From: Sipunculus nudus
Taxonomy: Eukaryota; Annelida; Sipuncula; Golfingiida; Sipunculidae
Direction of reading: 5' to 3'
DNA length: 64,000 nt
Assembly (NCBI GenBank): GCA_026874595.1
Contig: CM049320.1
Span: forward strand, 54,155,070-54,219,069
The position numbers were made by a program, and so were the translations under genes. Below, piece by piece: positions 19,295 through 31,600 of this stretch; position 1 is the first letter of the stretch, and the number at the start of each line of letters is the position of its first letter. The notes below the pieces were generated by a model that saw nothing but the letters and a program-made list of their open reading frames with translations, did not search any database and had not been told where the DNA came from.

Positions 19295-20090
19295 ATGGGA
19301 TTAATGATATTTAAAATGGGGTCATGACCTTTCCTATGAGAGTTCCCTTGACCTTAAATATTGCCATATATGGTGGAAACCACACAAAATCATATACATC
19401 TCGGTAAGTGATGCATGGATTGGTCCAAAAATCAGGTTGACCGACAATTTTGGATAGTGTTGCCTTCTGCAGAAGACAGGAGGCGCCATTTTCTGTCCTT
19501 TTTTTTTGTTTTAACGCCGTTAATATCCAGTCATTGCCACTTGTCAGTACTGTAAGTATTATAAGTCAAAAACAAATGGACGGAAGGAGCAGAAATTTAG
19601 TATGACTATGGACCTGGGATACCTCCATCTTGAATTTAAAACTGGTACCGCCATCTTCAATCGTTTTTATGTGGTATCCATCCGTACGTTTGCTTTAGGT
19701 GAATATTGCTCATATCTCAGGAGTGGTTCAATTCATTGGTCTGAAATTTGGCATGTAAATTTATCTTGGAAAGTTTTCTAAAAACAAACAGGAAAATGGC
19801 GCCACCTACCCTATCATTTTCATAGTATATATTAATGCCATTTTCTCAGGAATGATTTGCCGCATTGACCTGAAATTGTGCTTGTACATAGATCTTGGAT
19901 ACCTCAATTTCTTAATTAAGATTGATGGCGCCATTTGCAATTGCTTTTATGTGGCGTCGATCAGTACATTTGCTTTAGGTAAAAATTGCTCATATCTCAG
20001 GATTGGTTCAATGTGTTGGTCTGCAATTTGGCATGTACATCCGTTTTGGAAAGTTTTCTCATCAACCAGACAGGTGGCGCTACATACCGT
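19017..20090 (+). repeat. GGTGGCGCC/GGTCATGACC degenerate repeat, copy-2 version
   Basis: Counterpart of 11,510-12,085. Copy 2 keeps about 455 bp (roughly 19,559-20,014) that copy 1 lacks. In this stretch AATTGCTCATATCTCAGGA- and TTTGGCATGTA-like words occur twice, so copy 1 probably lost one unit by recombination between them. Confidence 0.5.
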
Positions 20091-20903
20091 ACCCTTTTAA
20101 TAGTATAAATTAATTAAACAAAAACGTAATTAAACATATAACACAACAACGGTTATAGCGAATCCTTTACACTGTAAAAAAATGATGACACGTCTAATGT
20201 TTTTTGTACAATACACCAGTGTTATATTTGAATACCAACGTGTATAAAACGTCGGTGTTTATGCAGAAAACACTGGTGTCTACTGATAGACACAAGACGT
20301 GCTTTTACCAACATGTTTAAATGTCCCTTTAAAAGTTACAACAAATGTCTCACTACGTTGTAACAGTTTCAAATGTGTGTAAATGAACTAAAGTATTTTA
20401 TATACATACACGAATTTCAAGCATTATTGTAAGGGGTCAGTATTTTTACCATATGTATTTGCAGTTAAATAATTAATCGGAGATTTGAGGTTTAATAGGT
20501 CTTATAATGCCCTTCCCTTTATTCATTAATTCATCAGCTCCTATAACATGAACAGTATAAACACCTGGGTGTTTAGGAGTGGCTCGATATAAACAGCTTA
20601 AGAAAAATTCGAGTGTTTTTATGGTTGACAAGGGTCCATTGTTTAATGAGATCATGTGATACTGTGAGGCCAGCTGGTGATAGATGCGCGGTTGATTTAA
20701 AATGGTCTACATATTTTGCTTATACTAGCATGCATGTATAGAGACACCCAAACATCCAGTACACTCGATTTGTATCTAATGTCTCTATGTGAACACAGGT
20801 ACGTCTTTATTTATCTTAACAATTATTACCTAATATATATTTATTTATTTATATTTATATTTATATATCTTTTGTTACAAATGGCAATCTAGCACGCTTG
20901 GCT

Positions 20904-20975
20904 ATTGTACCAGTACATATCGCAGTTGGGACTTTCACTGGTACGAATCCCAATTGCAATCTGTACTGGTACAAT
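20904..20975. repeat. MITE-like hairpin, copy 2
   Basis: Duplicate of the hairpin at 12,905-12,976; arms 20,904-20,931 and 20,948-20,975. Confidence 0.6.
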
Positions 20976-21004
20976 TGACAATCATACCAGATTGCTATAT
21001 ATTG

Positions 21005-21063
<59 letters not shown>

Positions 21064-21069
21064 AATATA

Positions 21070-21109
<40 letters not shown>

Positions 21110-22054
21110 TTTCAATTCCAATTAGTACTTTTGTCCAAGATGAAGAAATAAAAAATATGTTTAAATATATTTGCTGTGTAGAGTTATCGATAAATAAAAT
21201 CTCATTTGTAATGCAAACATGTTTCACAGACACCTTAGCCGTCTAATTTATGGGGCTTAAGTTTTCTGGATTATCTCCTAGCAAACTCCTATATTTTAGC
21301 TTAAGGTCGTAGGTTAATGTACCTGCATGTGAACTGACATCAGTGCCACACCAGCACAGGAATTTTCTGATTAGACGAAGTGGTATCCCCGGATAACCGG
21401 TAGTGTCAAACGGGAGGACCGGGGATGGGGAATGGCCCTGTGGGCCTACTTGACTACGCCCCCAATGGTTAGGTTATTACTATCCCCCGCCGCCTCCGTC
21501 TGCGGGGCTCATGGAAATGGTCAGCGTCTGTCAGTCTTTCCGTCGTGCCGTCCGTCCAACCGTCCGTCACAGGTAAGATGGTAACGCAAAAACTCAAACA
21601 GAATTTGAAGTGCAGTCACCAAACTTGCTGCATTGATGCATCTTATCAAGGGCTAAAACATGGATGACCTTGAAACATTTTTCAAGATAACAGATATTAC
21701 AATAGTGACCGTTATTACCATTGTGGTTGCTCGACCTGGCCATTATTGTAATAACATTAACTATTGTAATAAATTTCGTTAGAGGTATAATTAATGTCGT
21801 CAGAGTGTATTACAACGTTTGGAATGCTCTGATTTCCCAGCATTTTACACTTGAACACATATATAAAATAATGGTGGCATTTCAGGATGAGCTATGAAGG
21901 AAACTAGAATACGGGTAGTCGACAAGCAACAACGTGTATCCGCCAAAATCAGAGTTGGACGGGTGAAGTGAGGCATGGATTGAGTGGCAAGGAGAAATAT
22001 GGTGAGGTGTGTTGCATATGAGCATGGATGTCTGCAGCCGAAATGTGTATGTAG

Positions 22055-23210
22055 GGTGGCGCCACCTGCCACAAAATCCAGAAAGCTATCGAAGTTGAAT
22101 AGATATGCAAAAAAATTTAAACCACTACTTGCATATGAGTGATTTTATCCCACAGCAGACAAACAGAAGGGCGCTGTGCAAAAATGTTAAAGGTGGCGCC
22201 ACCAATTTTGTGTATGATTAAGATCTATGTGATATCTATATACAGTCATAATTTCAGTGGAATATGTCAAACCAGTCCTGAGATATGTCTGAATGTCAGC
22301 AGCGTAAACATAATTGTAGGTGGCGCCACCTGCCACAAAATCTAAAAGCTATCCAAGATGTATAAACATGCAAATTTAAGGCAGATAAATCAAACCACTA
22401 CTGAGATATGAGAGATTTTATCCCACGGCAGACAAACAGACGGACGCTGTGCAAAAATGGTGGAAGGTGACGCCTTCAGTTTTGTGTATGATAAAGAGCT
22501 ATGTAAGATCTATACACAGGCAAAATTTAAGGAGGATACAGCAAACCAGTCCTGAGATACAAGCCTGGATGTCTGCAGTGTAAACATAAATGTAGGTGGC
22601 GCCACCTGCCACAAAATCCAGAAAACTATTAGAGATGTGTAAATCTGCAAACTTTTAGGCAGATAAGTCAATTACCACTTCCGAGATATAAGTGATTTTA
22701 TCCCACGGCAGAGAAACAGAGGGACGCTGTGCAAAAATAGTGAAAGGTGGCGCCATCAGTTTGGCGTATGATAAAGACCTTTGTAAGATCTATACACATG
22801 TAAAATTTCAAAAGAATATGTCAATCCAGTCTTTAGATATCAGCCTGTATGTTTGCAGTCTGAACGTGAATGTAGGTGGCGCCACTTGTCATAAAATCAA
22901 GAAAGCTATACAGGATGTACACGCATGCAACATTTCAGGTAGATAAATCCAACCAATGCAGAGATATGTTTGATTTTATCCCAAGGCAGATAAAAAATAT
23001 GGACGCTGTGCAAAATTGGTTGCGTGGCGCCACCATTTTAGTGTATGTTATAAAGCTGTCCAAGGGCTACATTTGTGCCAAATTTTTAGCCTGATTGGTC
23101 AAATGGTTCACGGGATGGGTGGGTTTATTTGTGAAAACAGACGCACAAATGGACGCTGGGCAGAGATGAAAGGACAGAGGTCAACCAAAAATGAGGGCGC
23201 AGCAGTTCAC
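22055..23210 (+). repeat. GGTGGCGCCACC tandem array, copy 2
   Basis: Duplicate of 14,021-14,910 with one additional ~280-bp unit (near 22,230-22,510). One of its palindromes is degenerate (GGTGACGCCTTC near 22,465). Confidence 0.7.
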
Positions 23211-23384
23211 ATGTGACCCGATCATAATCCCGAATTTAAAAAAAAAATTCCTTCCAGTGGTTAGGGAGGAGTTCTCCGTAAACCTTTGCGGCGGAGGCGG
23301 CGTCCGGCTGAAAACATAGTATCCGCAAAACTATGTTTTGGCGGATAGAATTGTTTCTTTAGTGGTGAGATTAAAGTGGCGGCT

Positions 23385-24720
23385 ATTTTTATTACAATAG
23401 TGACCGTTATTACAATAGTGGTTGCTCGACCCGGCCACTATTGTAATAACGTTCACTGTTAAAATAAGTTTCGTTATAGGTATAATTAATGACGTAAGAG
23501 TGGATAACAACGTTTGTGATACTATAATTCGCCAGCAATTTACATCAGAACACCAACATAAAACAAATGTGACATTTCAAGATGAACGGTGATAGAATTA
23601 TTTCTTCAGTGGTGAGATAAATGTGGCGGCTAGTTTTTATTACAATAGTGACCGTTTTTACAATAGTGTTTGCTCGACCAGGTTACTAATGTAATAACGT
23701 TCACTATTGTAATAAAATTCGATATAGGTATAATTAATGACGTAAGAGTGGATTACAAGGTTTGAATACTATAATCCCTCACCATTTTACACTTGAACTC
23801 AAAGGCAGCCGCTAGTTTTCATTACAATAGTGACCGTTATTACAATAGTGGTTGCCCGACATTTTCACTATTGTTATAACGTTAACCATTGTTTTAAATT
23901 TCGTTATTGTTATTATTAATGATGTAAGAGTGGATTATAAAGTTTGGAAAACTACAATTCTGCAGCATTTTAGACTTAACCACAAATTTAAAAAATTGGT
24001 GGCATTTCAAGATGAACGACGATAGAATTATTTCTTCAGTGGTGAAATAAAGGTGGCCAATACTTTTTATTTCAATAGTTACCGTTATTACAGTAGTGGT
24101 TTCTCGACATGGTCACTCATGTAATAAGGCAGCCGCTAGTTTTTATTTCAATAGTGACCGTTATTACAATAGTGGTTGCCCGACATGGTCACTATTGTAA
24201 TAACGTTAACTATTGTTATAAATTTCGTTATTGCTATAATTAATGATGTAAGAGTGGATTATAAAGTTTGGAAAACTACAATTCTGCAGCATTATAGACT
24301 TGAACACCAATTTAAAACAATGGCGGCATTTCAAGATGAACGACGATAGAATTATTTCTTCAGTGGTGAAATAAAGGTGGCCAATACTTTTTAGTTCAAT
24401 AGTTACCGTTATTACAGTAGTGGTTTCTCGACCCGGTCACTCATGTAATAAAGTTCACTAGTGTAATAACATATAAAATACAACATGATGCTTTTTTTTT
24501 TGGGGGGGGGGGGTTCGGGAATGAATTGTGTGGTTTATTTTGGGGAATGTCATTTGTTTAGAAGAATCTCGACGAATCTGGGAACAATTTCCTCCTGCAA
24601 CATCAACCACTATAATATTGTAATAAAAAATGATTACAATAGTGGCTGCATTTGTAACCACTGTTGTAATAATTATTACAATAGTGACCGTTATTACAAT
24701 AGTGGTTGCAACAGGGCATT
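23385..24720 (-). repeat. Inverted 248-bp satellite array, copy 2
   Basis: Counterpart of 15,060-17,260, about 0.9 kb shorter. A mixed T/G homopolymer at 24,491-24,513 may be an assembly weak point. Confidence 0.75.
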
Positions 24721-24765
24721 CTAATTTGTTCCGGCAGTTGCATCCGCTGATTTTCTTTGTGTTGT

Positions 24766-24768
<3 letters not shown>

Positions 24769-24821
<53 letters not shown>
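24769..24821. repeat. (TA)n microsatellite
   Basis: Pure alternating AT tract ending copy 2. Confidence 0.9.
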
Positions 24822-24822
<1 letters not shown>

Positions 24823-25751
24823 CAAAACACAGTACACCTATTATACGTAATGATATTCATGTCGATAATTCAATTAGCCCATAGCCAATTTTAATCTCCC
24901 GATAATTTTCTCCATTCATCTTCCCCATTTAACTTGATGTCTGTGAAAATTGCCTTTTTATTTTGCAATCCTCATTCCCATATCATATATTATATATAAA
25001 CGTTAAGGCTTCTTCTGTACTAGAAAGTTGTAATATGCATATGCACAAGTACATATGTCTTTAGCGTTTCTTAAGTAAACGTCATAAAAAATCTAGGTTA
25101 ACTGTCTATGGTCGTCACATTTAATATTTTAAATGACCGCTGTACGTAATTCTTTTCAGTACCAAGTTCTGATTTCAAGGACACGTACATGTTAAATGGT
25201 TTTTTTGCAGATATCTTTCATGACTTGTACAAATTCATGGTTTATAACATTATTAAATTATTAAATTTCTGAATAAATGATTTACATTCAATTTCTACAT
25301 TAAGAACACTTTCTTTGCATATTGTTTCCATTCAACTGGTATCGTTTATATGTTGTATATGTTTAATATACTTTATCCCTTGCTCTGTTATTGATTTATA
25401 AAACTGTTATATCAAATTCTATATCGGTTTACCAGAGAGGTTGTTATTTTTTAAATTTGTTTTGTCCCCTAATGGAAGGAATTTTTCCCGGCTGTTGAGT
25501 ATATCCATCTTAAAGAGATTAAGTTCCATCCAATTAACGTTTTAATACTTTAAGCTTTGGTGACATGTTTTTACTTTTGAAATAATTATATTTAATCCTT
25601 CTTTAACTTTAGGGCTACATATTAAGTTTCTATTTATTTTATCTTTGCTTCCATTTCAAATACAACGAAGCATCATATTTTTTTGGGTAAAATTCTTCAG
25701 AGGGGCTTGAATACATAGTGCTTACAAAAGGAAAATGAGAAAAAAAAAATG

Positions 25752-25845
25752 ATTTTAATAATACTCTTTTACCATATAGTGTCAATATCCTCCTTGACCA
25801 AGATTTAAAGGTGTTCTCTTTTATCCATCTGTTTATTTCAGCATA
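25752..25845 (-). pseudogene. LINE post-RT (thumb-like) segment
   Basis: Minus frame reads EINRWIKENTFKSWSRRILT then LYGKRVLLKS, matching the R-x-L-T-x-x-G-K/R segment after the RT of L1-like ORF2. The LINE at 37.4-40.5 kb has the corresponding RSLTIYGRNTIIKVL. Confidence 0.7.
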
Positions 25846-25999
25846 TGTCTATCATCAATTGCCGATTATCTGTCATCATGATTCCTTATACCGATATCTA
25901 TTGCTCTGTCCTTTGTATTACCGATTTGAATATTTCTTCTTTATCCATCGTATGTTTCTCCAAGTGGTTTGATAGAAGTTGGTTTCTTTATAAATTCTA

Positions 26000-27030
26000 A
26001 ATCCTTACATCAGGGAAATATTTAAAAAAATATTTCAAAATAGCTTTTACTGATTTTGTGCCCCCTGTCGCAATAGTGACATATCGTATACTATTTTACA
26101 GAATATTTGAAGCCTCTTAGTTCTCTGTTTTAAATATTTTGTTCTGCCAATATTTAAATTGCAAGAATAAAAATATATGGTGACAAAGGGCACCGCACCC
26201 CTGCTTAACATCTCTTATTACTACAAAAAAGTAGAAACCACCCATCATTCATTAACAGGATTATATATGAGTATAGAGGGTTTTAATTATGCCTGACCCA
26301 AAATTATCTCCTTTAAAGTCTTAATAATACTTTTATCTTACAAGTAATCAAAAGACTTTTTGATTAAGATTGAATATACAGTTTTTTAACATTTTTGATG
26401 AATGTATGATAGCTGTAATTTTATTTATATTTTCTCCTGTACATCTATTTTTCAAGAATCCGCTCTGATCGGAATAAATTATACTATTTAAAACCGATTT
26501 AAGCCTACATAAAATGCATTTTACTATAGTTTTATAATCATCGTTCAGCAGTTTAGATTCGTCTCCAATTTGTCAGAATGTCTGTGTCTTTTTCCTATTT
26601 TTGGCATTACAATTAATATACCCTGTCGTTAAGTAAAACTCCTTTGTCTTTGATTAAGGTTGAAACTAACCAAATCCATGGAAAACATTGTCTTACCTGT
26701 TGCCTGAATTTCAGATATAATTCTATGGAAAAGCCGTCAGTTTTATTTTGTGGAAAGGATTTTTATATATTTATGAATTTTTCCTCTGTAACATCTGTCA
26801 CACAAACCTCTATTGATATCAGTTGAGTATCATCCTTATGGTTTTCAACAAACTCAGATCGATATAGTTTTTCATAATATTTATTTATTTAATTTCAAAA
26901 CATATTTTTTTCAACCGTTGTGCCTTATAGTTTATTTATGCGCCTTTGCTAAAGTTTCTTTATTTCTAAATCAAGAAAATAGTTTTTTACTTCTGTCACA
27001 AAATTGCCCTTATGACACATTAAGTATAAT
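26000..27030 (-). pseudogene. LINE reverse transcriptase remnant
   Basis: In order on the minus strand: KNYFLDLEIKKL (about 26.97 kb), NKYYEKLYRSEF (about 26.88 kb), QNKTDGFSIELYLKF (about 26.73 kb), KLLNDDYKTIVKCIL with RLKSVLNSIIYSDQSGF (about 26.54-26.44 kb), and VKQGCGALCHHIFLF (about 26.21 kb). These are the RT blocks up to the R/K-Q-G-C strand. The catalytic YADD/FADD block is no longer readable. Several stops and frame changes. Confidence 0.75.
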
Positions 27031-27059
27031 AAAGACAATATTATTATTATTGAAGCATT

Positions 27060-28090
27060 ATCACTGAAGCATAGCAACTCTGTGGTGTTTCTTTAATAAA
27101 AGACTTGAACAAGGATAGGGTTACAATAATTTCACAAACTGGTTCTGGGGCTTTTTGGGGAATTCATGCTGGGGCCAAGTTGGCTCTCGGGGAGAGGAAC
27201 GGCAGTTGGCATGAGACCCTCGTAGCATGAGGATGTGCTCTGTACACCCACCATGAACTGTACATAATTTGGGGTCTAGAGATGTGTTTTACAGAGTGGA
27301 ACAGAACCTGGACACATGAACTTTCAATAAGGCCAACTCTTACTGGGTTTATCAAGCCTAAGGCCAGCACATGGGCATAACCGTTTGGTGAGAACCACCA
27401 CAAGAATGGAAACACCTACTCAGGAGCCGTCTGTGTGGCATTCTGTGGGCCAAGTACTAGGGACCAAAAGGACCTCAGGGCTGACTGCCAGTGCCAGGCC
27501 TATGTGTACAGCATAACCGATACAGCATTTATGGTGAGTCCCACATTTGTTTCTTGAAAAGTTTCCAGAACCTCCTTCTTTATTGTAGCCCATATGTACA
27601 GTAATAAAGTAAAAGCTAGGAAGACCAGTATTATCTTTGTATCTTTGTATTACCATTGTTACTCTTTCAACCTGTAAACTGACTAGATAATGTGTATATT
27701 TTTTTAAGCAATATTATCTATATCTAATTCGTATCTGTACTGGTATACAGTGTTAGAAGCATAAAAGCAGTAACTCTTAAGGTAGCTCAGATTTTTAAAG
27801 AAGTCTCATATAAAGTCTCAAGTCTCTTCTCTCTAATCTTTGCAGATTTAACTGGTATCGTGACACATTCAGGACCCTTTTCATTCATATGCCTTGACGT
27901 GTTGCCACCAAGCCAGAGCCACTGATTTTATGCACCGTTAAGATACTAAATAAGTGGATTTTTTGTTAATAAATATAATATAAATACTTGCTGACTTGTT
28001 TCTGTTTGCATGGAACTGTGCATCCACGTGCTGTATTTGATTATTTGATGATGGAAGAACCTGGGGGGCAAGGTACCTTAGGATTGCCTG
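27060..28090. other. Unidentified ~1-kb insert inside the decayed LINE
   Basis: On the minus strand the LINE frame breaks off after TWYEEV (about 28.12 kb) and resumes at KNYFLDLE (about 27.0 kb). In related copies W-Y-E-E-G-E-x-N-T-K-Y-F-L-x-L-E is continuous, so about 1 kb is extra. The insert has a GC-richer half (27.14-27.56 kb) with ORFs on the minus strand (27,164-27,415 and 27,420-27,656) that show no known motif. I cannot see clear target-site duplications or terminal repeats. Confidence 0.45.
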
Positions 28091-28099
28091 GGGTTTAAA

Positions 28100-28430
28100 C
28101 CTTGACAACTTCCTCATACCAGGTTACTCTGATTATTGCTTCTGTTATTTTCTTCTCTGTAAGTTTCCTTATTTGTTTTTTAGTTTATTCTATTTTGTAG
28201 TAGCCTCGTAATCGTCATCCTGCATACCCGACAAACGTAATAAAATTTCTTCCTCTATATTTTAAATCTGATTTTCACGATTACAGTTCAGTCTTTCCGA
28301 ATATTCAGTTGACACTCCTCTTATAGTTCATTTCAATATAACACAAAATAAGGTATGTGTCTGGGTTCTCATCTAAATCTGATTGAATATTATATTTTAT
28401 TAAATCTATGTATTATTTTGCATCTTGAAT
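28100..28430 (-). pseudogene. LINE link region between endonuclease and RT
   Basis: Fragments EEEILLRLSGMQDDDYEATT, IRKLTEKKITEAIIRVTWYE in shifting frames, then the break at the insert. This corresponds to the region just before RT in the 37.4-kb LINE. Confidence 0.55.
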
Positions 28431-29010
28431 CAAGGTCCCCTGGGATCGGTTGTTGTTTTAATTGAAATTTCAACTGCAAGGTGATCTGTTTTAGAACTTA
28501 TTTGTATTTTTGTATGGCATATACCATCTCTGAGATCATGTGACGTTAGAAAATAGTCTAACCTGCTATGAACATTTGTGGGGTTTTGCCGATTCTATGT
28601 ATATTGTTTTTAGTCGGCTTTTCCAGATATCTTCCGTATTGCAATCATCCCATTATTGTTTTTATATGTTTATAGAGTTATTATCTTGCTTCTAAACATA
28701 TCTCTATCATTATCCATAACTAGATTAAAGTCACCTCCAAAATACACTTTTCATTTTAAATAATTTTAATCTTTTCTAATGTTTGATTATGAACATCTGG
28801 TTTATCATGATTTCGGCCAAGTATGTCGCTTAGATTCTTCTGTAGTCACCGATTGTTACGTCAGAAATAATAAATCTTCCATTGTCATTTGTAATTATCT
28901 CATGGATTATTAAACCCACATTATTTTGTAATAATATACAAACACTCTGGATTTGCATGCCCAATGTAAAAACAATGTCTTATTCCCGATTCTGCAAATG
29001 AAGTTCACTG
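28431..29010 (-). pseudogene. LINE APE-type endonuclease remnant
   Basis: Minus-strand pieces in order: IIHEIITNDNGRFIISDVTI (about 28.9 kb), YFGGDFNLVMDNDRDMF (about 28.73 kb; the GGDFN motif is a hallmark), HSRLDYFLTS (about 28.56 kb) and SKTDHLAVEIS (about 28.48 kb, the S/T-D-H motif), followed by RGP. These are the late motifs of the AP-like endonuclease of L1/Tx1-type LINEs. Frameshifts between them. Confidence 0.75.
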
Positions 29011-29099
29011 TTTACCGTACTATGAGTTTCCTGTAAAAAAAACTTTTCTGTAAGCCGCATCCTCGCCTGGCCTGGGCGATAACTAGAGACCAATACGTT

Positions 29100-29760
29100 A
29101 CATTAAAGACGAAAGTACTCGCGTATCCCGGTTTGGTTGACCGTTTCTAATCTATTATTCTGCCTCTTGCTGGGTGGTGTTGGTATTAATTTAGAAAATG
29201 TCTTTGGCTTGGTGAATTGCCATGAACTTGGATTATTTTATATTAAGCCCCATAACAACGCGTTCTGGTCAGCTGCATTATGTCGTCCAAAAGGGGTTCT
29301 TGGCAACGTTAAGCTCGAGTTTCATTTGGGACCACTTTGCCTTCGATAATAAGTTTACCACACCAGAAGAGATACTTTTCTTTGCCCTAAAAGCTGCAGC
29401 CTTTACTGTGTTGCCTTTCCTTTCAGCAGATAATCTGTAACAGTTAGGTCTTCAAATAATTTCACTGGGCCTCTTTTCATGGTAGCTTTTACGTATTGGC
29501 CTGCTGTATAAACGCGTGATAACGTTTTCGCCCTGTGCAATGTACATTTCCTAGCATTTATTTTAGATTTCTGCTGTGATTTCTCCAAGTAAATTTTCGT
29601 TCTCAATTATTTCTGCAACCATTTCCTTACAGTTTTCATCTTTCACCTACTCTTATACCAAATTCTCTTGAGCGTCGTTCTAGTTCATTTATCTTTTCTT
29701 TGCTATTTTTCTCGTGTTTATTTTTTTTTCTACAGATTTTAATTTTCCAAACTAAGTGTT
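29100..29760 (-). pseudogene. Possible LINE ORF1 remnant
   Basis: GC-richer block upstream of the endonuclease. The minus frame at 29,403-29,606 reads KINARKCTLHRAKTLSRVYT, later GPVKLFEDLTVTDYLLKG; further upstream ENLERRSRE-like text precedes it. The position (directly before EN) and the charged helix followed by a basic domain fit an ORF1, but no diagnostic motif is certain. Confidence 0.3.
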
Positions 29761-30859
29761 TCATTATTTTGCTTCAAAATTTGGTTTCTGAAAAGGTAGG
29801 GATAATTTTTTGCTCAGTTGAATGAAGTCATCTGAGCTTTGAAGAGAGCACTCTTGACCGTCACTCCGACCAACTGTCCGTCCGCTCGTCCGTTAACAGG
29901 GCACACATTGTTACCGTTAAATATGGACATTTCTTACTTAAAATCGATGGAGGTCCATGAAAAAGCTCCTGGTAAACCTGAAATTAGGAGTATGTAACCC
30001 ATATCTTCCGAGCTGTAATTATCACAAGTGCTCCAACCAGAAAGATTAAAAACTATATAGAACTATAAAAAATGCATTGATCACCCTGAATCTTTGCTTG
30101 CATATTGACCATGGAGTGTTTCATCAGCTCCTGCGTAGTGGTGTTTTTGTTCATGTTGATCGAATCACCAAGTAAGTTGCAAACGGAAGCTATATAAATG
30201 ACACGCCATCAGTACGTAAGCTAGTATTCATACTTGTACACCTGTAACACACTTTTACTATTTTTTTTTTTGCTATTGATAACTCCTTTTTGTGTCTCTT
30301 GCTTGATATAATTAATGTATAAGTTTGGTGTGTTCTTGAAATTTGTCACGTTATACTGTTATTGCTTTTACAATGTCCGCCCTGCAAATGCTGTTCTGAG
30401 ACGCTTGCTGATTTAATTTTCTGCAGTTCATGTCATTCATGCTTGAGCCATCAAACAATTAGAAGTTGCAATGAATGTCATTTAATTTTAGTTCGCTGGT
30501 ACAATGTCTAGGAGAGCTTATATAGATCCCAACCTCAACAGCCACTCATCCCATTCTTTTAGGTCATATATGTGTTATATTGGAGTTAAGAATCTCCCAT
30601 ATGTTTCTGGGTTAAAGGTCAAGGTCATAGGTCACCATCTTTAAAAAAAACAGATTAAAGTTTATACACCCATCTATGACCGGACGTATTATGGTATACC
30701 CACCATCCGTCGGTCCATTAACTTTTAGTTTCGCCATGATAACTAACCATCTCTTTGATGTACTTTCACAAAACACCTTAACTACTTTTCTCACTTGTGT
30801 TTATTTATGGGCAAATTCCATACATATTTATAAAGGTCAGATGTAAGTAGGCTACTTTG
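29761..30859. other. Spacer, no gene seen
   Basis: AT-rich with a short GTCCGTCC-containing stretch at about 29,860-29,900 resembling 13,500-13,540. No supported ORF. Confidence 0.45.
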
Positions 30860-31600
30860 TCGTGTCGTAGCTATAACCTGAGAGGAGAAGGATGGATTTC
30901 GATAAAACTCAGCAAAAATGTAAAAAGGCAAATATCTCACCTCCAGCTAAAACCACGCATATTTAATGAGGTCAGAGGCGTATTTTGCAAAATTTCCATG
31001 GTTCTTGTTTGTTGCGATTACTGCTATATTTTAAATTAGATATATTTCTGTTAAACTATGTTGATGTCCTGTGACATGATCTTTGTATTAAAAAGGTCAA
31101 AATATAAATAGATATAGGCAAAATATTTGATAAAATTAAATATAGGCAAAATCCACATATATTTTATGAGACTAGAGGTCACCAAGCTACTTTATGGTGT
31201 CGGTGCAGGAAAGTGATGGAGTTCGATGAAACCCATAACACATAAATTTTTACCAATATATTATCACGCCTAACTTTGATTCCCCGCAAAAACCACAAAT
31301 ATATTATGAGCCAACAGCCTACTCTATAGTTCGCTGCTGTCAACAGGGAGGAATATATCGGATGTTCATGATTCTAAATAGAAATGTTAACCAATATGAT
31401 ATTTCACCTAAGTTCGATTCCCGTCAAATCCAAGCATATCCAATGAGGTGAGAGATCACCAGCCAATCTCGTCGCTACTATGACGTACCAGGAATAAAAT
31501 CGATTTTTATGGAACTCAATAGAAATTTTTAACCAATATACTGTCTCACCTAAGTTTAATCCCTGCCAAAATCGATAGATATTTAATGAAGAAATATGAT
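30860..31600 (+). repeat. Degenerate ~125-bp tandem repeat
   Basis: Four to five diverged units. Each has a CACCTAAGTTCGATTCCCG-like word (about 30,938, 31,267, 31,405 and 31,547), then AAAACCACAxATATTTAATGAG-like text, then GAGGTCACC-like text. Units at 31,200-31,320, 31,330-31,460 and 31,485-31,590 align best. Origin unknown. Confidence 0.5.

Larger units (their letters stand above)
17562..25039 (+). repeat. Copy 2 of the tandem ~7-kb duplication
   Basis: Begins with the same words as 10,561 and ends with the same TTGTAATATGCA as copy 1, after which sequence diverges at once. Offset to copy 1 is about 7,000 bp at the start, about 8,035 bp in the middle and about 7,478 bp at the end. The changes are accounted for by the 495-bp LINE, the extra 455 bp near 19.6-20.0 kb and the satellite material missing near 24.6 kb. 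Sub-parts: motif repeat 17,612-17,742; coding-like fragment 17,785-17,900; GGTGGCGCC repeats 18,430-20,090; hairpin 20,904-20,975; microsatellite 21,005-21,109; GGTGGCGCCACC array 22,055-23,210; inverted satellite 21,700-21,890 and 23,385-24,720. No host gene is supported. Confidence 0.85.
25100..29760 (-). mobile_element. Decayed near full-length L1-like LINE (EN + RT), minus strand
   Basis: Reading down from about 29.7 kb: possible ORF1 remnant, an APE-type endonuclease, the link region, reverse transcriptase, and the post-RT region ending near 25.1 kb (for example KEGLNIIISKVK near 25.6 kb). All are in the expected order but broken by many stops and frameshifts. The domain order and motifs are those of the L1/Tx1 group of non-LTR retrotransposons. 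About 1 kb of unrelated DNA interrupts it at about 27.06-28.09 kb. It lies inside the long intron of the mucin-like gene, in the same orientation as that gene. Much older than the other two LINEs judging by decay. Confidence 0.8.

Noticed and set aside
27164-27656. Minus-strand ORFs as host exons
   Set aside because: They lie in the insert within a dead LINE, without splice sites or motifs; treated as unidentified insert sequence.
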